From: Trachythela sp. YZ-2020
Taxonomy: Eukaryota; Cnidaria; Anthozoa; Malacalcyonacea; Clavulariidae
DNA length: 64,000 nt
Direction: 5' to 3'
Assembly (NCBI GenBank): GCA_016169945.1
Contig: JADLSH010000145.1
Location: 4,277,501 to 4,341,500, forward strand
Shown: one piece after another, positions 1 to 11,835 of the stretch
Numbering within the stretch: the stretch's first letter is position 1
Layout of the letters: every line of letters starts with the position of its first letter
Translations under genes and position numbers: made by a program
Notes under the pieces: generated by a model
Database searches by the model: none
Told to the model about the DNA's origin: nothing
Seen by the model: the letters and a program-made list of their open reading frames with translations, nothing else

Positions 1-19
1 TTCAACCTTACGCGAAAAA

Positions 20-298
20 ATGACCACCAGCTCACAACAATTTAAAGCGTACTATGTGGCTCTATTAGCGGATAAAGAATACTCAAAAGTCCTTGACACA
101 GTGGCAAAAGTAGACAAGGCATTCAAGAAGCCAGAAACACAACCCTCCCAACGCCCTGGCCCATCGACACCACGACCTCGCATTTATTGCTTCTCTTGTG
201 GCTTGCCAGGTCATATTTCAACTAGATGTTATCGTCGCAATGCTCGGCCATATACCCCTCGGCCTCGTATGCCACCCCGTCCTCTTAACGACAAATAA
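20..298 (+). pseudogene. Gag-like zinc-knuckle ORF of a retroelement
   Basis: The 92-residue reading frame is basic and proline-rich and carries one CCHC zinc knuckle, C57-x2-C60-x4-H65-x4-C70, which in retroelement Gag proteins binds nucleic acid. The N-terminal part (residues 1-45) is polar and helical-looking; residues 40-55 and 75-92 are Pro/Arg-rich. The frame opens at the window edge, so the true start may lie upstream. It is on the same strand as the DIRS-like reverse transcriptase and recombinase at 3.7-6.0 kb, and may be the Gag end of that element, separated by later insertions. That link is inferred from order and strand only. No flanking LTR is visible. Confidence 0.6.
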
Positions 299-465
299 CT
301 TGCAATCTCCTTACACCCAGCCCTACGGTATTGTTGAATTAACTGAACTTTAAGATAGAATTCATTGACTGTATCGAATGTGAATCTGCTTTAAAATTTC
401 TATAGAATTATATATACACTAATTACGCTTTATATTAACTGATCTACAAGCCTTGGCAAGCAGAC

Positions 466-606
466 AATTGCGGTGCCCCTGCAAAGTTGGGCACTGCTTT
501 ATTTTCTCGATGTATGCATGTTTGTTCGTTTGTTCGTTTGTTCGTTTGTTCGTTCGGAATCTTAAGCTAACACAGGAGCCCAGGCCCTATAATTATGCCT
601 GTTCGC
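466..606 (+). repeat. Dispersed repeat, copy 1
   Basis: This shares a long near-identical block with 2468-2565: a GCGGTGCC-CTGCAAA section, then TTCGTTCGGAATCTTAAGCT, then AGCCCAGGCCCTATAATTAT and GCCTGTT. Copy 1 contains an expanded TTTGTTCG array (about five units) that copy 2 lacks. The same orientation and 2-kb spacing could reflect two insertions or the two ends of one larger element. The family is not recognised. Confidence 0.7.
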
Positions 607-2467
607 AGGCTACAACAGCTTTAAAACAAGATGGCGTCTTTCGAAGAGTGAATATTTCTATCAGTGCCAGTGTGCCAAATACATCGATGAAATTTGGCCA
701 AAGTTCAAAGAAATATACGTGAAATACAAAAGAATATATTCCGGTTTTCAAGCAGGATAAATTCTGTACACTTCCTTATTTATTGGTATTATTTACGCAC
801 TCCAATTGACGCTGAAAGGCGGCTGAATTGACCTCGTGTAGTCGTGTTATTGTGTTCGCCATTTTTTCTGCCAAAGTATCTTGATTTTTACTTGAAAAGT
901 TGTCCCGTTTTTCTCGCCGTTTTCCTTGAGAAATTATCCTGCTTTGTTGCCATCTCACATGGACACTTATCCTCATTTGGTAAGTAGTTAAACATGAATT
1001 CTGAAAGCTTAATTGTGTGAATTACAGCAGATTTTGTGATGGCTTTTGGAGCCATACTTCGCGCCATATTTCATGGCTCTTCGGAGCAATCGGAGGGCAA
1101 ATAAACCTCTTCGGAGATCAAATCCGTGTTATATATTACCCCTCTCCCCTTATTACACTATATTATTGTCTTATGTATTGTTGCATGTTCGACAAAAGTC
1201 ATTTTTTGCCTTCAGTTCTAACATAAAGGTTTTTGTTTATAGACGAATACAACAATCATGAATAAAAGCATTGGATTTTGGCTGGATAATTTTGTCAGGA
1301 CAGCAACACCTCACTCGCAGAACATTCTCATACTAAACTCACTGGTATACATGTATATTTTAATACAAGAGTAAAGATAATAAGTTAACATCAACAGCTG
1401 CAACCATATGTCGTATGATGGGATATTATTAATGGAATACAATGTACAGAACTGAACTTATTATTCTGTATATTGTATTAAATTTTGCCCACAACAATAT
1501 TATTATATCGATCTGGTATGCTGTGTTATAGCATACTTTATATACATACTGTAACTATCTTCGATGATGTTGTCGATAGGGTAGTGGCATTTGAATAGAT
1601 TTGATAGGGCAGTCCTCACGACAGAGATGGAGGAAGTTATAACTTCAACGATGCTCTCCTTTCCTACTGTGGAGATGTCGTATAAAAACAATTCCAAGAT
1701 TGTTATTGAATTAAAAGTTCCTGATGATGATTAATAGACAGTTAAAACTAGAAGAAACTATAGAAACTTGACCTTTCTTGTTGATATTGGTGGAACAATT
1801 GTTTTCTTATGTTCATATTTAAAATACTGTTATTGATGAAGTGTATCATGGTGATTAATAATAAATATTTAGAACCTAACACTTGTCTATTTGAGCTTAT
1901 TTGTGGCGTTTTGGGGAACGAATAGCAGGAATTCCTTACAATTGTTACATGATTATAAAGCATCTTATAAGAATCCTCTAATTCGTTTCCATAAACATTA
2001 CAAGTCAGAAGTTCACCATATGTTTAGTACTTCAATAACATTTACAAAACAACTTGGCTTTTTAAGCCTTTACAAATTCGAAATTTAGAAACGTTATTAA
2101 TCGGAGTATTCCCTTGTCAAAACTTCTATCCAAATAAACTTGCTGTTTCTAGATTTGCTCTGCCATTCAATGGCATAGGCAGGAGGGGGCTCTGCTGTTC
2201 TAGAGACCCTAGGAATTCAAAATCTCCCCCTGGAGAGCATAACCGTGGTCCGTGGATCCCAACAATTGCGCGCCATTGCCCTTCATTTCCTGAATATATA
2301 AGTATGTTTGCCCCTCCCCCCCAAGTCAACACCCTGGTTATGCCACTGCTGCCAGGTCTTGCCATGCGCATATACATGTACGCTTAGCGTACCTATTTTT
2401 ATAATAGGCATATATAATATATGGAAACAGTGTCCCTCAGAGGAAGAATGATGAGTATACCACAATG

Positions 2468-2565
2468 CATTGCGGTTTCACAATATTACGGTGCCTCTGC
2501 AAAAGTTTGTTCGTTCGGAATCTTAAGCTATACACAGAAGCCCAGGCCCTATAATTATGCCTGTT
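2468..2565 (+). repeat. Dispersed repeat, copy 2
   Basis: Second copy of the block at 466-606, in the same orientation, without the TTTGTTCG expansion. The shared block ends at GCCTGTT in both copies, after which the sequences diverge. Confidence 0.7.
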
Positions 2566-2727
2566 AGTAGATTTTCCTGCGGCCGCCCGCGCCATTCTGC
2601 CTCTTCAAGTTATTTTGTCAACAAATATATGTTTGGTGCTACAATTTTGGATTTTTATGAAATATGCCCATCTCAACTCCAAATCTAATCACAAATGTTT
2701 AAAAAATTGGGGGGAAAACAAGTTGGT

Positions 2728-2806
2728 GGTTGTACAGGGATTTGAACCCTCAACATCCGAATCAAAGGAAGTTGTATGCGCACGCCCTAACCACTGAGCT
2801 ACTGAG
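2728..2806 (-). repeat. tRNA-like segment (SINE head or tRNA pseudogene)
   Basis: On the minus strand there is an A-box-like TAGCTCAGTGGTTAGGGCG (2783-2801) and, about 35 bases on, a B-box GGTTCAAATCC (2738-2748) inside a T-arm-like GAGGGTTCAAATCCCT stem. The acceptor ends do not pair well and no clean anticodon stem is seen. A tRNA-derived SINE head or decayed tRNA copy is therefore likelier than a working tRNA gene. Confidence 0.5.
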
Positions 2807-3745
2807 AAAAACATTGCAAAACATGTGCAAAAACACTTCTTATACTGGAGAATGATTATTTATTATTCTGCATGTCAGTGCTAGACTAGACGGGGGCACC
2901 GCACTTCAGCACTGTGTCTGGTTTCATTTTGTTGTCTGCAAACATTTCGCATGAAATGCAATACCAGTGGAATAGGTAAAGTTTAGATATTATGTACGTA
3001 AAAAATTATAATGCCCTTATTTCATTGTTATCCTGTTTGTTGTTGTTGGTGTTGTTATACAAAGTTTTCAATCTATTCCACGATCTTACATCTGTTTCTT
3101 ACTCTGTTCAAATTCCAACACACAATATTTCCGCTCAGATCATATTCATTGTTTGGCTGTGTGGTTAAGCCTACCTCTCTTTAAGCCTTTTCATAGGTAT
3201 CCATTTTCAGTCATCTTACTTCCAGATTATGGGTATCATTCCGGATATATAAGGCTTGGATTATTTCCTATTCTGCCGGATAAAAGAATTTAGCCCAATT
3301 AATTTTTAGTCTAATTAGCCGTATTTCGTATCCTAGTATTTTTATAATCAGATTGAGTACAAGCAGAACAAAATCCGGTTATCTGGTTAAAAGAGCCCTT
3401 CATACTGTCCACATGGACCGTTGTCTTTTCATGATTCCCTCTTTCATCCTATTTGTGCATGTATATATATCAAATATTAGCCATTTCGGTGCGCTGTGCT
3501 TCCTCCACATAATCTCACCGTAATGTTCAGTTACTATCTCGTGCTTCCCACTAGGGTAGCAACTCTTTCATAAGTCCAATATTCATGGTATTCCTGTTTC
3601 TTTCAGCCAATCACTAGCTAAGCGTTTCAAGCCTTCACATTCCTTTCCGTCGTGGAAAATAACCAACGAGTTTCACCCAAAAAACGCAACACCACGTACG
3701 AGTTATACATGGGTTAGATACGATGGTACTGCGTTAGACCATCTA

Positions 3746-4760
3746 TCCCAATCCCCTCAACCTTCGAATACGCACATCTCGGAGTCTTTTTTCAACTCTG
3801 TCCTTCAAGGTAACTCCACCGCTGACGTTACCACGATTTCCTTCCGAAACCCCAAACAGTTCGTTGCTGGCAACCTACATTCCAGCGTGGGCGAGTGGCC
3901 ATCTCTTGCGAACATGGTTTTTGATTTTAATTTGTCTAGTACAGTCCTCGGATGGATTGAGAACAAAGTTGATGTCCACAGTTATTTTCAACACTTTAAA
4001 GGCAAATTCAAAGGCGAGCTTTTTGACTCCCCTCTTCCCCCAAGGCGAGTTTTCTCCAACCACCCCTCGTGCATTCCGTTTGCACAATTCATATCGGATA
4101 CTATTATTGAACGCCTTTCCACAGGAGCAATTTATGTTCTGGGCCGAGCCGATCAAACAGAGCCTCCACATCTCGTCATGCCACTTACGGTAGAACCTAA
4201 AAAGCCTAGGCTATGCAATGACAACAGGTTATTAAACCTCTGGATCCAGGATATACCATTTTCTTTTGACCACCTTTCTGATCTCAGTTTGTACGTACAT
4301 CAGGATTCTTTCCAAGCAGTATGTGATGATAAATCTGGCTATGATCACATCTTCCTGTCAGAAGATAGCCGCCGCACATTCTTTGGATTTGAATGGGGAG
4401 GCTGGTACTTTACCAGCAACACTATTCCCTTCGGTTGGAAACTTTCAGCATACGTTTATCATACAACGGGCCTCGTTGCATCACATTATTTTCGAGCTAT
4501 TCGCATTCCCTGTTCGCTCTATATTGACGATCGACATTCATCACAGCTACGCGCATCCCGCAATGCGGCAGTTCGACGTTTGAACCTTTCGCCCACAGAA
4601 TTTAACCGCACCTGTGCTAGTATTGGCCTCTTTCATAGTTTGTTACACCTTGGTCAAGCTCGGTTATTTTTTAGGCCTTAACAAGTCTATACTAATCCCC
4701 CTACAGTGCGTTTCCTACCTAGGCTTCAAGTCTGATTGTCCAATCCATTCTCGTGAGCGA
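3746..4760 (+). pseudogene. DIRS/Ngaro-like reverse transcriptase (decayed)
   Basis: The main frame 3887-4681 encodes a reverse transcriptase of the tyrosine-recombinase retroelement type. Visible are PKKPRLCNDNRLLN, a motif A region CDDKSGYDHI near residue 147, the FGFEWGGWYF block typical of DIRS polymerases, a TIPFGW motif B region, and the catalytic YIDD at residues 212-215. Homologous coding continues in another frame through 4614-4760 (LGYFLGLNKS, then YLGF), so at least one frameshift breaks the gene; upstream coding can be traced from about 3746. After the YLGF thumb motif the sequence passes almost at once into the recombinase, with no room for a full RNase H. Assignment to DIRS versus Ngaro is not settled. 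Confidence 0.8.
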
Positions 4761-5980
4761 TGCCATATCTCTCCGCACCCTCTGTCTGTAGTCAACAGTC
4801 CGTGGACAACCATACGCTACCTCTTACCACAATCACTACTCTTGACGCCCGTATCTCGCATTTACAGTCCAGAAACCTGAGCACACATTATTCGAGACAG
4901 AAGGATTCCCTTAAGTCCCAACTATCCAGTTTCTTATCCTCCCTGCCCGGCAATAAAAACCTATTCAACGCCACCCCCAAGGATATATGTCGGTTCCTTG
5001 CCTGGAAAGACGCTGCCGGGAAAACACAAGTTCATATTAGTTCATGCCCTCACCTGGGAGCGCACAGCAAATTTAACTGCGGTTGTCCTTTGCGTCTTGC
5101 GTACGGAACCGTCAACTCGTACATCGGAAAACTTAGAGCGATATTTAATTCAATTGGAAGAATGGGAGAATGGAACTCTTCTCTAGCGGTCGGCAATCCA
5201 GCATTCTCTCCAATGGTGAAAGACTATCCAAAAGCCTTCACTATGGAACAACTACAGGCAGCAGTCACGCCTAAACAAGCCGTACCTTTGTTTCCCAGCA
5301 AATTAGTCCAACTTATGAGTCATATCAAATACAAGATGGCCACTCCAAAAATTTCCCCTTCTACACTTTTTGTTTTGGCCAGAGATTATGATAGAGCTAA
5401 TGATTTAAGCCTGGTTAAAACACAAGAAATTATGAAACTCCCACACCATCAAGGCTCCTATTCAACCATGTATGGGGTAAATCCTTGCGTGATGGATCAT
5501 CAAATATGTTTGGCATTCGCCGACACCGTAATCCCGACATTCGCCCCATAAACGCCATCGAGATGTACGTAAAAAATTCTTCAATCTTGGAAATCAACCT
5601 ATCCAATGGATTCCTTTTACGCCCAACGTCCCCGGTACGTCTTTAACAAGCAGATGTCGACTTCCGCTTTTCAATTTAGGCTACGAGAACATTTAACCAA
5701 CATAGGCATCTATGAAGGTGAGACTTTGCACAGTTTTCGAGCGGGAGCAGCAATTACACTCGCGTTATCAGGTAGTCAACTTGCAGATTTCATGGCTCAT
5801 GTTGGATGGCATACCGCCTCCACAGCTTCATACTACATGAAACTGGCCCAAGTTATTCGTCCAGGTGGACCATCGGAACTACTTGCCAACATGGACTCAT
5901 CAACAGAGGAGTCAGTTGCTTCCTATGTTAATGATCTACAACGCTTTCTTTTGGCATTTCCATCCCCTTCGTCTGGGTAA
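4760..5980 (+). pseudogene. Tyrosine recombinase of DIRS-like retroelement
   Basis: Tyrosine recombinases integrate DIRS-like elements via a circular intermediate. Frame 4760-5551 gives the N-terminal SAM-like and DNA-binding part (FLAWKDAAGKTQVHISSCPH, then RLAYGTVNSYIGKLRAIFN). It also gives the first catalytic region (RANDLSLVKTQEI, with Arg and Lys). A frameshift near 5440-5470 moves coding to another frame, and 5606-5980 supplies the rest: LHSFRAG (H-x-x-R) and HVGWHTASTASYY (His/Trp then nucleophile Tyr). All catalytic residues are therefore visible but in separate frames. The last frame stops at 5978-5980. It lies immediately downstream of the reverse transcriptase, as in DIRS/Ngaro elements. 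No terminal repeats were identified. Confidence 0.85.
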
Positions 5981-6664
5981 TCATTACATTAAACAGTCTA
6001 CTTTGGGACGTTGACCTATTTCACATACACTCTGTATACACCGCAACTTTGTATCTAGCTTATGTAATATCTATCTCTCCTATGTATTAACTAGTTAAAT
6101 TTAATGGCACATTCTCATTAGTGGCTGGCGTTTGAGCATGGGTGTGGTGTTAGTATTGGTGTTTTAAGTATTGGTGCTTTGGTTTCAGGAATTAGCGGTA
6201 ACGAATCAGGGTACCGTTTCGCGGTTGCTATCTCTCCAATTCTTAAACGAGCGTGGGGGAGACTGCTGTGAATAGTTTACTATTACCACATGTGACATGT
6301 TCTAACTTATCACTTCATTTTCAGACGCAGGTTATGAATAGTAAAAACCCATTCTTAATTGTTTAAGGCTCTTTTTAAAATAGTTGTCTGGTTCAAAATA
6401 CTCGTTCAAAAAATCCGCAAAAATGTCCGTAAAAGTCCAAGAAATCCACAAAAATAATAGAAACGAGTGATCAAAACTTAGTTTGTATGACTGATCATGA
6501 TGAATATAATTGAAACCTGGGAATGTTAAAACACTTGATTTTCCTTTCTTGTCCAAGACTTCCACCTGCGAACATTTACCCGGGAATAGTTTTAATCACC
6601 GTTCCTATTTTTTGTGGATTTTTGTTACACACGTCACATGTGGTGATGATCAACGTTTCATTAT
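5981..6664. other. No gene seen
   Basis: Probably the 3' non-coding part of the DIRS-like element followed by spacer. CCACATGTGAC near 6287 and TCACATGTGG near 6632 form a short inverted pair. No open frame with recognisable motifs. Confidence 0.4.
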
Positions 6665-7110
6665 CATCATTATCCTGATATCTCCTCAAGGGAGGCCAGG
6701 CCTCCTTGTCGCAACATTCTATTGTCTACTATCAAAGCTAAGTCTTCCTTTCTCGTCGTCACCATCACCTTGATCTTTGTTTCACTAATCTTCATACCAT
6801 GTTGCTTTAATACCTCTCACTGATTTTCTACTGATCCCTGTAACACGGCCGTCCCATTTGTTGCTCCCATTCCAATATCATCCGCATAGAGCAGCTGCAG
6901 ACCTCTGTCTACCCTATCCCACTTCTTACTGACGAAATCTAAGATTATAATGAATAGTAATGGACTTAAAGCTGACCCCTGGTGCAAACCATTTGTGACT
7001 GTGAAGGCTCCTGTCGTCCCGAAACATGTTCTAAATTTAGTTATCGAGACCCGGTATAGGGCAATCACCATTTCCACAATTTCCTCTGCTACTCCATAAA
7101 CCCGCATGGA
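6665..7110 (-). pseudogene. LINE-A reverse transcriptase, C-terminal part
   Basis: The minus strand encodes the palm and thumb of a non-LTR reverse transcriptase: VTNGLHQGSALSPLLFIIIL (motif B), LLYADDI (catalytic YADD) and, after an in-frame stop, KHGMKISETK-like thumb sequence (here KQHGMKISETKIKVMV). It is the 3' end of a LINE whose middle and endonuclease lie on the same strand at 8.94-8.99 and 10.24-11.83 kb. The GLHQGSALSP signature is common in RTE/Rex-type LINEs, but the clade is not certain. Between this piece and the next upstream one, about 50 residues of fingers/palm are missing, at the site where LINE-B inserted. Confidence 0.85.
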
Positions 7111-7119
7111 ATGGGCTAT

Positions 7120-8943
7120 ATCAGTCTTCTATCTACTCCACTGAGTTAGCTACTAAAATTATTCAAAGTTTCTTGCGTATTACAAACTCTTTGCGAGTCT
7201 ATACAAAGCTATTTAACCTAAAGCGTGTTAAAGCATCAGGCCCTGACAACTTACCTACATGGATTTTGAAAGATTTTGCCATGGAGCTTTCGTCACATGT
7301 CGCCTCAATTTTCAACGCGTCAATACAAGAGAGGTTTGTTCCAGATACATGGAAAGAAGCAGATGTTATACCAATTCCTAAATCAAATGCGATTAAAGAT
7401 CTGGAAAATGACTTACGCCCAATATCATTAACCCCAATCCTCTCAAAGACGATGGAACATTTTGTTGTTGAATGGATCACATCACAAATCAGACATCTTG
7501 TTGACGGAGAACAATTTGGATCACTTGCTGGTCTATCAACAACTCATGCCCTCCTGTCATTGTTCACCACCTGTACAAAGCTACTGACCAACTTAACCAG
7601 TCTGATCGGGTCCTCCTTTTAGACTTCGGTAAAGCCTTTGACAGGATAGACCACCGTATCCGTATGAAGAAAATGGACGAAATGGCGATCGATCCCATCT
7701 TGATTGCTTGGGTGAGAAGTTTCCTGACTGGCAGAAAACAGCGAGTAAAGATAGGAAAATTTACTTCTAGCTTTGAACAGGTAAACGGTAGTGTCCCTCA
7801 AAGTACTGTCTTAGGTCCGATCCTGTTCATGATATTGATTAATGATTTATTAATTGAATGGAACGATAGATACGATGGAAGTATGTCGACGATACAACCC
7901 TTTCAGAGACCCTCACTACAAGTCAAGAATCGGCTTTGCAAACTGCTCTAGACGAAATTAAGCAGTGGTGTGAAAATAATAACATGTCTCTAAACACTCG
8001 GAAGTGCAAATAAATCCTTGTTTGCCTTAGGAAAACTAATCCAAACTTTTCCCCGATGACCGTTGACGAACAGCCCTTTGAGGTGGTAAAGTCAGCAAAA
8101 TCGCTTGGCGTAAAATTTATTGGTGACACGAAACGATCACGTGACTTACATCGTGAAAAAGTCTTCAAAACGTCTTTACACGCTAAGACTTCTTGCGCGA
8201 GCTTGCGCTGACACTAAAACTTTGATTAAAGTGTACGTAACATGCATAAGACCAATCTTGGAGTATGGCTAAATATCAAGATTTTTCTCGGCATCTCGTT
8301 CGATAAGATTAATAGTAGAAGGTGTTAGTAGATGGAATACTCGAACGGAAATTTATATAAAATTTGTATACAATTGTATATGAATTTCCGCTCGAGTATT
8401 ATCTAACATCTTCTACTTCTTCTACTATCAATCTTGGAGTATTGCACTCAAATTTGCCATTTTAACATCACCGAATACTTATCGAAAGATATTGAAAGGA
8501 TCCAGTCAAGAGCTTTCAAAATCAGCAGTCCATCACTAGCATACGACGATGCTTTGGCAGTATTCAATATTCCATCCTTGTTTTCAAGACGTGAACGTTT
8601 GTGTTCGGCATTATTTAAGAATAAGGTTCTTCCTCAGTTTAGTCCACTATCTGAACTTGTTGAAACCATGAAAAGTCCTAGTCACAATTTACGTGTTTCC
8701 AAAACACTTGTTCCGTTTAAATGTAGAACTAATCGTTTTAGAGACTCGTTTATTCCGTCGTCCGTAAAACTATACAATGAATCTTAAAACTAAAATTTTC
8801 TTTGATTTCATTTTACATTTTATTATTTAGTAGTACCTAGGTTTTTAACTATTTGTAAATAGTCAAATTGATCTAATATCAGAATGTAAATGATAGATGT
8901 ATTTCAACCTTGTGGTTGCAAAAAATTTGTAAATAAATTCTAT
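7120..8943 (+). pseudogene. LINE-B (CR1/jockey-like) inserted into LINE-A
   Basis: A 5'-truncated non-LTR element on the plus strand. Frame 7173-7622 starts within the fingers (KASGPDNLPTWILKD, then LRPISLTPILSKTMEH). After a frameshift near 7610, LLLDFGKAFDRIDH (motif A) and the motif B region VPQSTVLGPILFMILINDLL follow (about 7612-7950). The YADD region is degraded near 7885. The C-terminal domain reappears at 8434-8787 (DIERIQSRAFKI), ending at 8787. The tail runs to about 8943 with AATAAATTCTATAATATCAT-type 3' sequence. It carries frameshifts and an internal hairpin insertion and is dead. Confidence 0.8.
8257..8430. mobile_element. Small hairpin insertion (MITE-like) in LINE-B
   Basis: The 14-base sequence CAATCTTGGAGTAT occurs at both ends (about 8256 and 8430), where the LINE reading frame would be continuous without the insert. 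Inside, AGTAGAAGGTGTTAG-GGAATACTCGAACGGAAATTTATA pairs imperfectly with the downstream TATGAATTTCCGCTCGAGTA-CTAACATCTTCTAC, giving a stem of roughly 45 bases around an AT-rich loop. This fits a short foldback element, though the long direct repeat might instead be a local duplication. Confidence 0.65.
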
Positions 8944-8997
8944 AATATCATCTACTGACCCACTACCTTTTCGAAATCCAAATTGCTCTTCACTTAA

Positions 8998-10240
8998 GGT
9001 GGCTCCCTACAGTTAGTACAGTTTGAAACACGATCTATATAGATCAGATGTCACCTCGCGTGGAATCTTCGTGACCGGTAAAATTTTGAAACAACTCAAA
9101 CAAGCCGCGGGAAGTTATTTTCGAGACTTTTCTGCGAAGAAACCACAACCTTTTTTCATTATAATCGTAAATCTTTGAAATTCAAGCAGTACGTATGTTG
9201 TTAACCAGTTTCTAAGCTTTCTTTTAGTATGTTTTTTACGTATTTACGTTCAGTATTATCTTTTATAATGTTCAAAATCTTGGACTTATTGCAGACTAAA
9301 AATTCTAAAATGATATTTTATACTCTGCTCAAGGCAGTCTAGAACTGTCAGAGTAATATAATTCTTTAAAGCAATCAGAAGTTTGAAAACTACTGCAAAC
9401 AACTACAGTACAGACAGTTATGACTTACGAGTTATCTTACGAAAATTTGGAATTGTTTGAATATTTTGGAAAGTTTTCATACCGATTTCAACAATAAAAA
9501 CAAATTAAGAGACGTTGGATTAATTCAATGGGTAAATCACCGACAAACCAGACCAGAAAAAGACCACCAACAAACAATCTTGGGTCCAACAAGCCAAGGG
9601 TAACGAAAACGAAGAGAATTTTGCTCGCAATTGTACACCATTTCGAAAAAAAACAGCCTGTTTTACAGCCAGCGGAGTCACGCGAAAGACAAGGACATGC
9701 GCAGATGCCGATCTTGTCGAAATGAAATTCTGTTTGCCCGCGTAAGTTTTGTGCGTGGCTTAATGGCTTTAGTTTTAATTTCCTTCGGTGAAATTTTTTT
9801 AATTTTTGTATAGTGAACTTACAAGTCGCCTTTTTTAATATATCCAAATTTTAGAAAAATTTATAGATAAGTTTTCTCAGAATAGAAATTTGCAAATATC
9901 TAAAAAACTTATCCTACAACCTACCTTAATTTTTTGATATAATGTTCCGTTTAGTATTCCAAATTTACTTGCATTTTTTTAAAAAAATTCACCGAAGGAA
10001 ATTCAAGTAATTTTATTTTTTGTCCCATTTATAGGATATGACTACTATAGTTCATACGCTATTGTTGCCATAGCAACGCGACTGTGGTATATTTAGAACC
10101 CATAGGTTGGACACATAACAGTTATATTATTAGTTATTACCCAAAAAGCAACTATATATTTCACAAACATGAAGATATGTGTTGCAATAGGGAGAGCACA
10201 TTTTCACCCCTTGTTTTAATAATAACTGCAGGGAACCACC
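8998..10240. mobile_element. Non-autonomous TTAA-flanked DNA transposon
   Basis: The ends are inverted repeats, GGTGGCTCCCTACAG (8998-9012) and CTGCAGGGAACCACC (10226-10240), 13 of 15 matching. Each is flanked by TTAA (8994-8997 and 10241-10244), the target duplication used by piggyBac-like and some related families. Removing the element rejoins the LINE-A reverse transcriptase reading frame exactly, which supports the boundaries. It is 1,243 bp, has no transposase frame, and contains an internal inverted pair built on CCTTCGGTGAAATTTTTTT (about 9782) and its complement (about 9980). The family is not assigned, because the termini do not look like classical CCC-type piggyBac ends. Confidence 0.85.
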
Positions 10241-11835
10241 TTAATTGAGGTTCTACTACTAGTCGTATTCTGCTATCCATAATTCGCTCAAACACTTCAT
10301 TATATGGGCCAGCAACTTTATTTCTCGATGGTTAGGACATTCATGAATACAGCCTTTGTTCTTAAAGCTCGGACCAGAATCACTTCTCTCCACTCATCTG
10401 GTATCCTCTTCTCGCTCCAGATTGCTTGGAATAACTCATGTAGCCAATCTATTCCAACCTCACCCAAACAGTCTAACATTTCACTGTCACTTCGTCTGGA
10501 CCCGCTGCTTTACCACGTTTCATATTTTGTAGAGCGTTTTCTACCTCTACTCTACTGATTGTTGGTTGCCTTTCCAAATTCAGTTCTGCTTCTGGTAGAT
10601 CTGCTGTAAAGTAATTTTCTCATTTAAGAGCTTATTAAAATGCTGCGCCCATCTCTTTTGGGCTCTCTCTGGTCTATTTTCTAGTTATTGATAAAGGTCC
10701 TTACATGCTGCATCGTTTGCCGCTCTCACTGCTTTCTTTGCCTCCCATTTAGCTTTCTTGAAAGTCAATCTTGTATCATTTGATGGGTTAATTCCATTTC
10801 CTTCCTTTTCTCCTTCTTCTTCTTTATAGCTTTTGTACGTCCCCATCCCACCACTATTCCTCTCCAGTATTCCTATCCCCCACACCAAATCTTGCCCTTC
10901 CACACACATTTTCTGCTACCTTCACCATACATGTTTTTACTCTTTTCCACATCTCGTTGGCCGGCCATGTCGATCTTTCACTATATCTATTCATCTGGAT
11001 CTTTGTTATCTCTATTCAAGTGGGTCTTTGCTATCTTGATTCTTGTCACTGTTGAAACCAAACTCTTCTTCTCAAACTTCTGTATATCAATTTTTGCAAC
11101 TACTGGTTTGTACTGTGTTGCAACAGTCCTGATGGTATCACTTTACAGTCCTTAACTAACTTCCAATCACGTCCTTTGATAATGACAAAATCAATTTGTG
11201 AATAACGACCTGCACTCTTGTATGTTATGCGATGAATTTCCTTCTTCTCAAACCAGCCTTTTAACCAGGTGTTAACTATCTTCCATCCCTCACCTGCGCA
11301 CATCTCCAAGAGTTATTTCATTCTTTGTTCTGACGCCCATATCCAAATTTCCCTATAAACCCTTCTTTGTCTCCCAACTTTTGGACCAGCAGTAATTGGC
11401 CAACGCTGTTGCGGTAACCCAGCCATTTATATTATATTATTACTTCTATTAATGTATTGTCCATTGTCCTGTAACTTGTTATTAATTTATGGCGAAGCTA
11501 ATAAAATAAAATAAAAAATAAAATAAAAATAACACAATCAATGCCACTTCAGGTGCTTCTCTTGTTGTCAATTCTAGTAGGTTGTCCCGAAACTCTTGCT
11601 TCACTTCTTCGCTGAGACCACTTTGCGGTGCATATGCAGATACTATAAAAAGCATTTTTCCTTTACATTGTATAATGGCTCCAATTAATCTCTCGTTCAT
11701 TCTAATCACTTCCACTAGAGTCTTCTTCAACACTCCGGAGGATTATTCCGACTCCATTTTTCTTATCCTCATTGCCGAGGTAGTACAACTTGCTGTCCGC
11801 TCCAATCATAGGCGTACGGTTTTACTCACCTCTGG
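10241..11835 (-). pseudogene. LINE-A endonuclease and RT N-terminus
   Basis: Read on the minus strand from about 11,835 downward, this encodes an apurinic-type endonuclease and then the start of the reverse transcriptase of LINE-A. Visible are KKNGVGIILR, IVSAYAPQSGLSEEVKQEF (11482-11733), and the endonuclease C-terminus TYKSAGRYSQIDFVI (11100-11309). There is a linker rich in Lys/Arg (RLTFKKAKWEAKKAVRAAND), and then RT fingers sequence up to LSEEQFGFRKG across the TTAA insertion (8945-8993). Several frameshifts are present. A short foreign tail sits at 11,404-11,540. Confidence 0.8.
11404..11540 (+). repeat. LINE/SINE 3' tail inserted in LINE-A
   Basis: The segment ends in an AATAAAATAAAATAAAAAAT-type simple repeat and interrupts the endonuclease coding of LINE-A. 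It contains TCCTGTAACTTGTTATTAAT and GGCGAAGCTAATAAAATAAA, as in LINE 3' ends with AATAA-type tails. No A/B box was seen, so it is more likely a very short LINE tail than a SINE. Confidence 0.55.

Larger units (their letters stand above)
299..3745. other. Non-coding repeat-rich stretch
   Basis: No supported gene is seen in these 3.4 kb. The stretch contains a dispersed direct repeat pair (466-606 and 2468-2565), a short TTTGTTCG tandem array near 520-555, a tRNA-like segment (2728-2806), and a possible hAT-like end at about 2320-2345 whose reverse strand begins CAGTGGCATAACCAGG. The open frames are short, lack motifs and are probably chance. It separates a Gag-like zinc knuckle from a DIRS-like polymerase and so may be largely inserted DNA. 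Confidence 0.5.

Noticed and set aside
2728..2806. Functional tRNA gene
   Set aside because: A and B boxes are present but the acceptor stem does not pair and no anticodon arm is clear.
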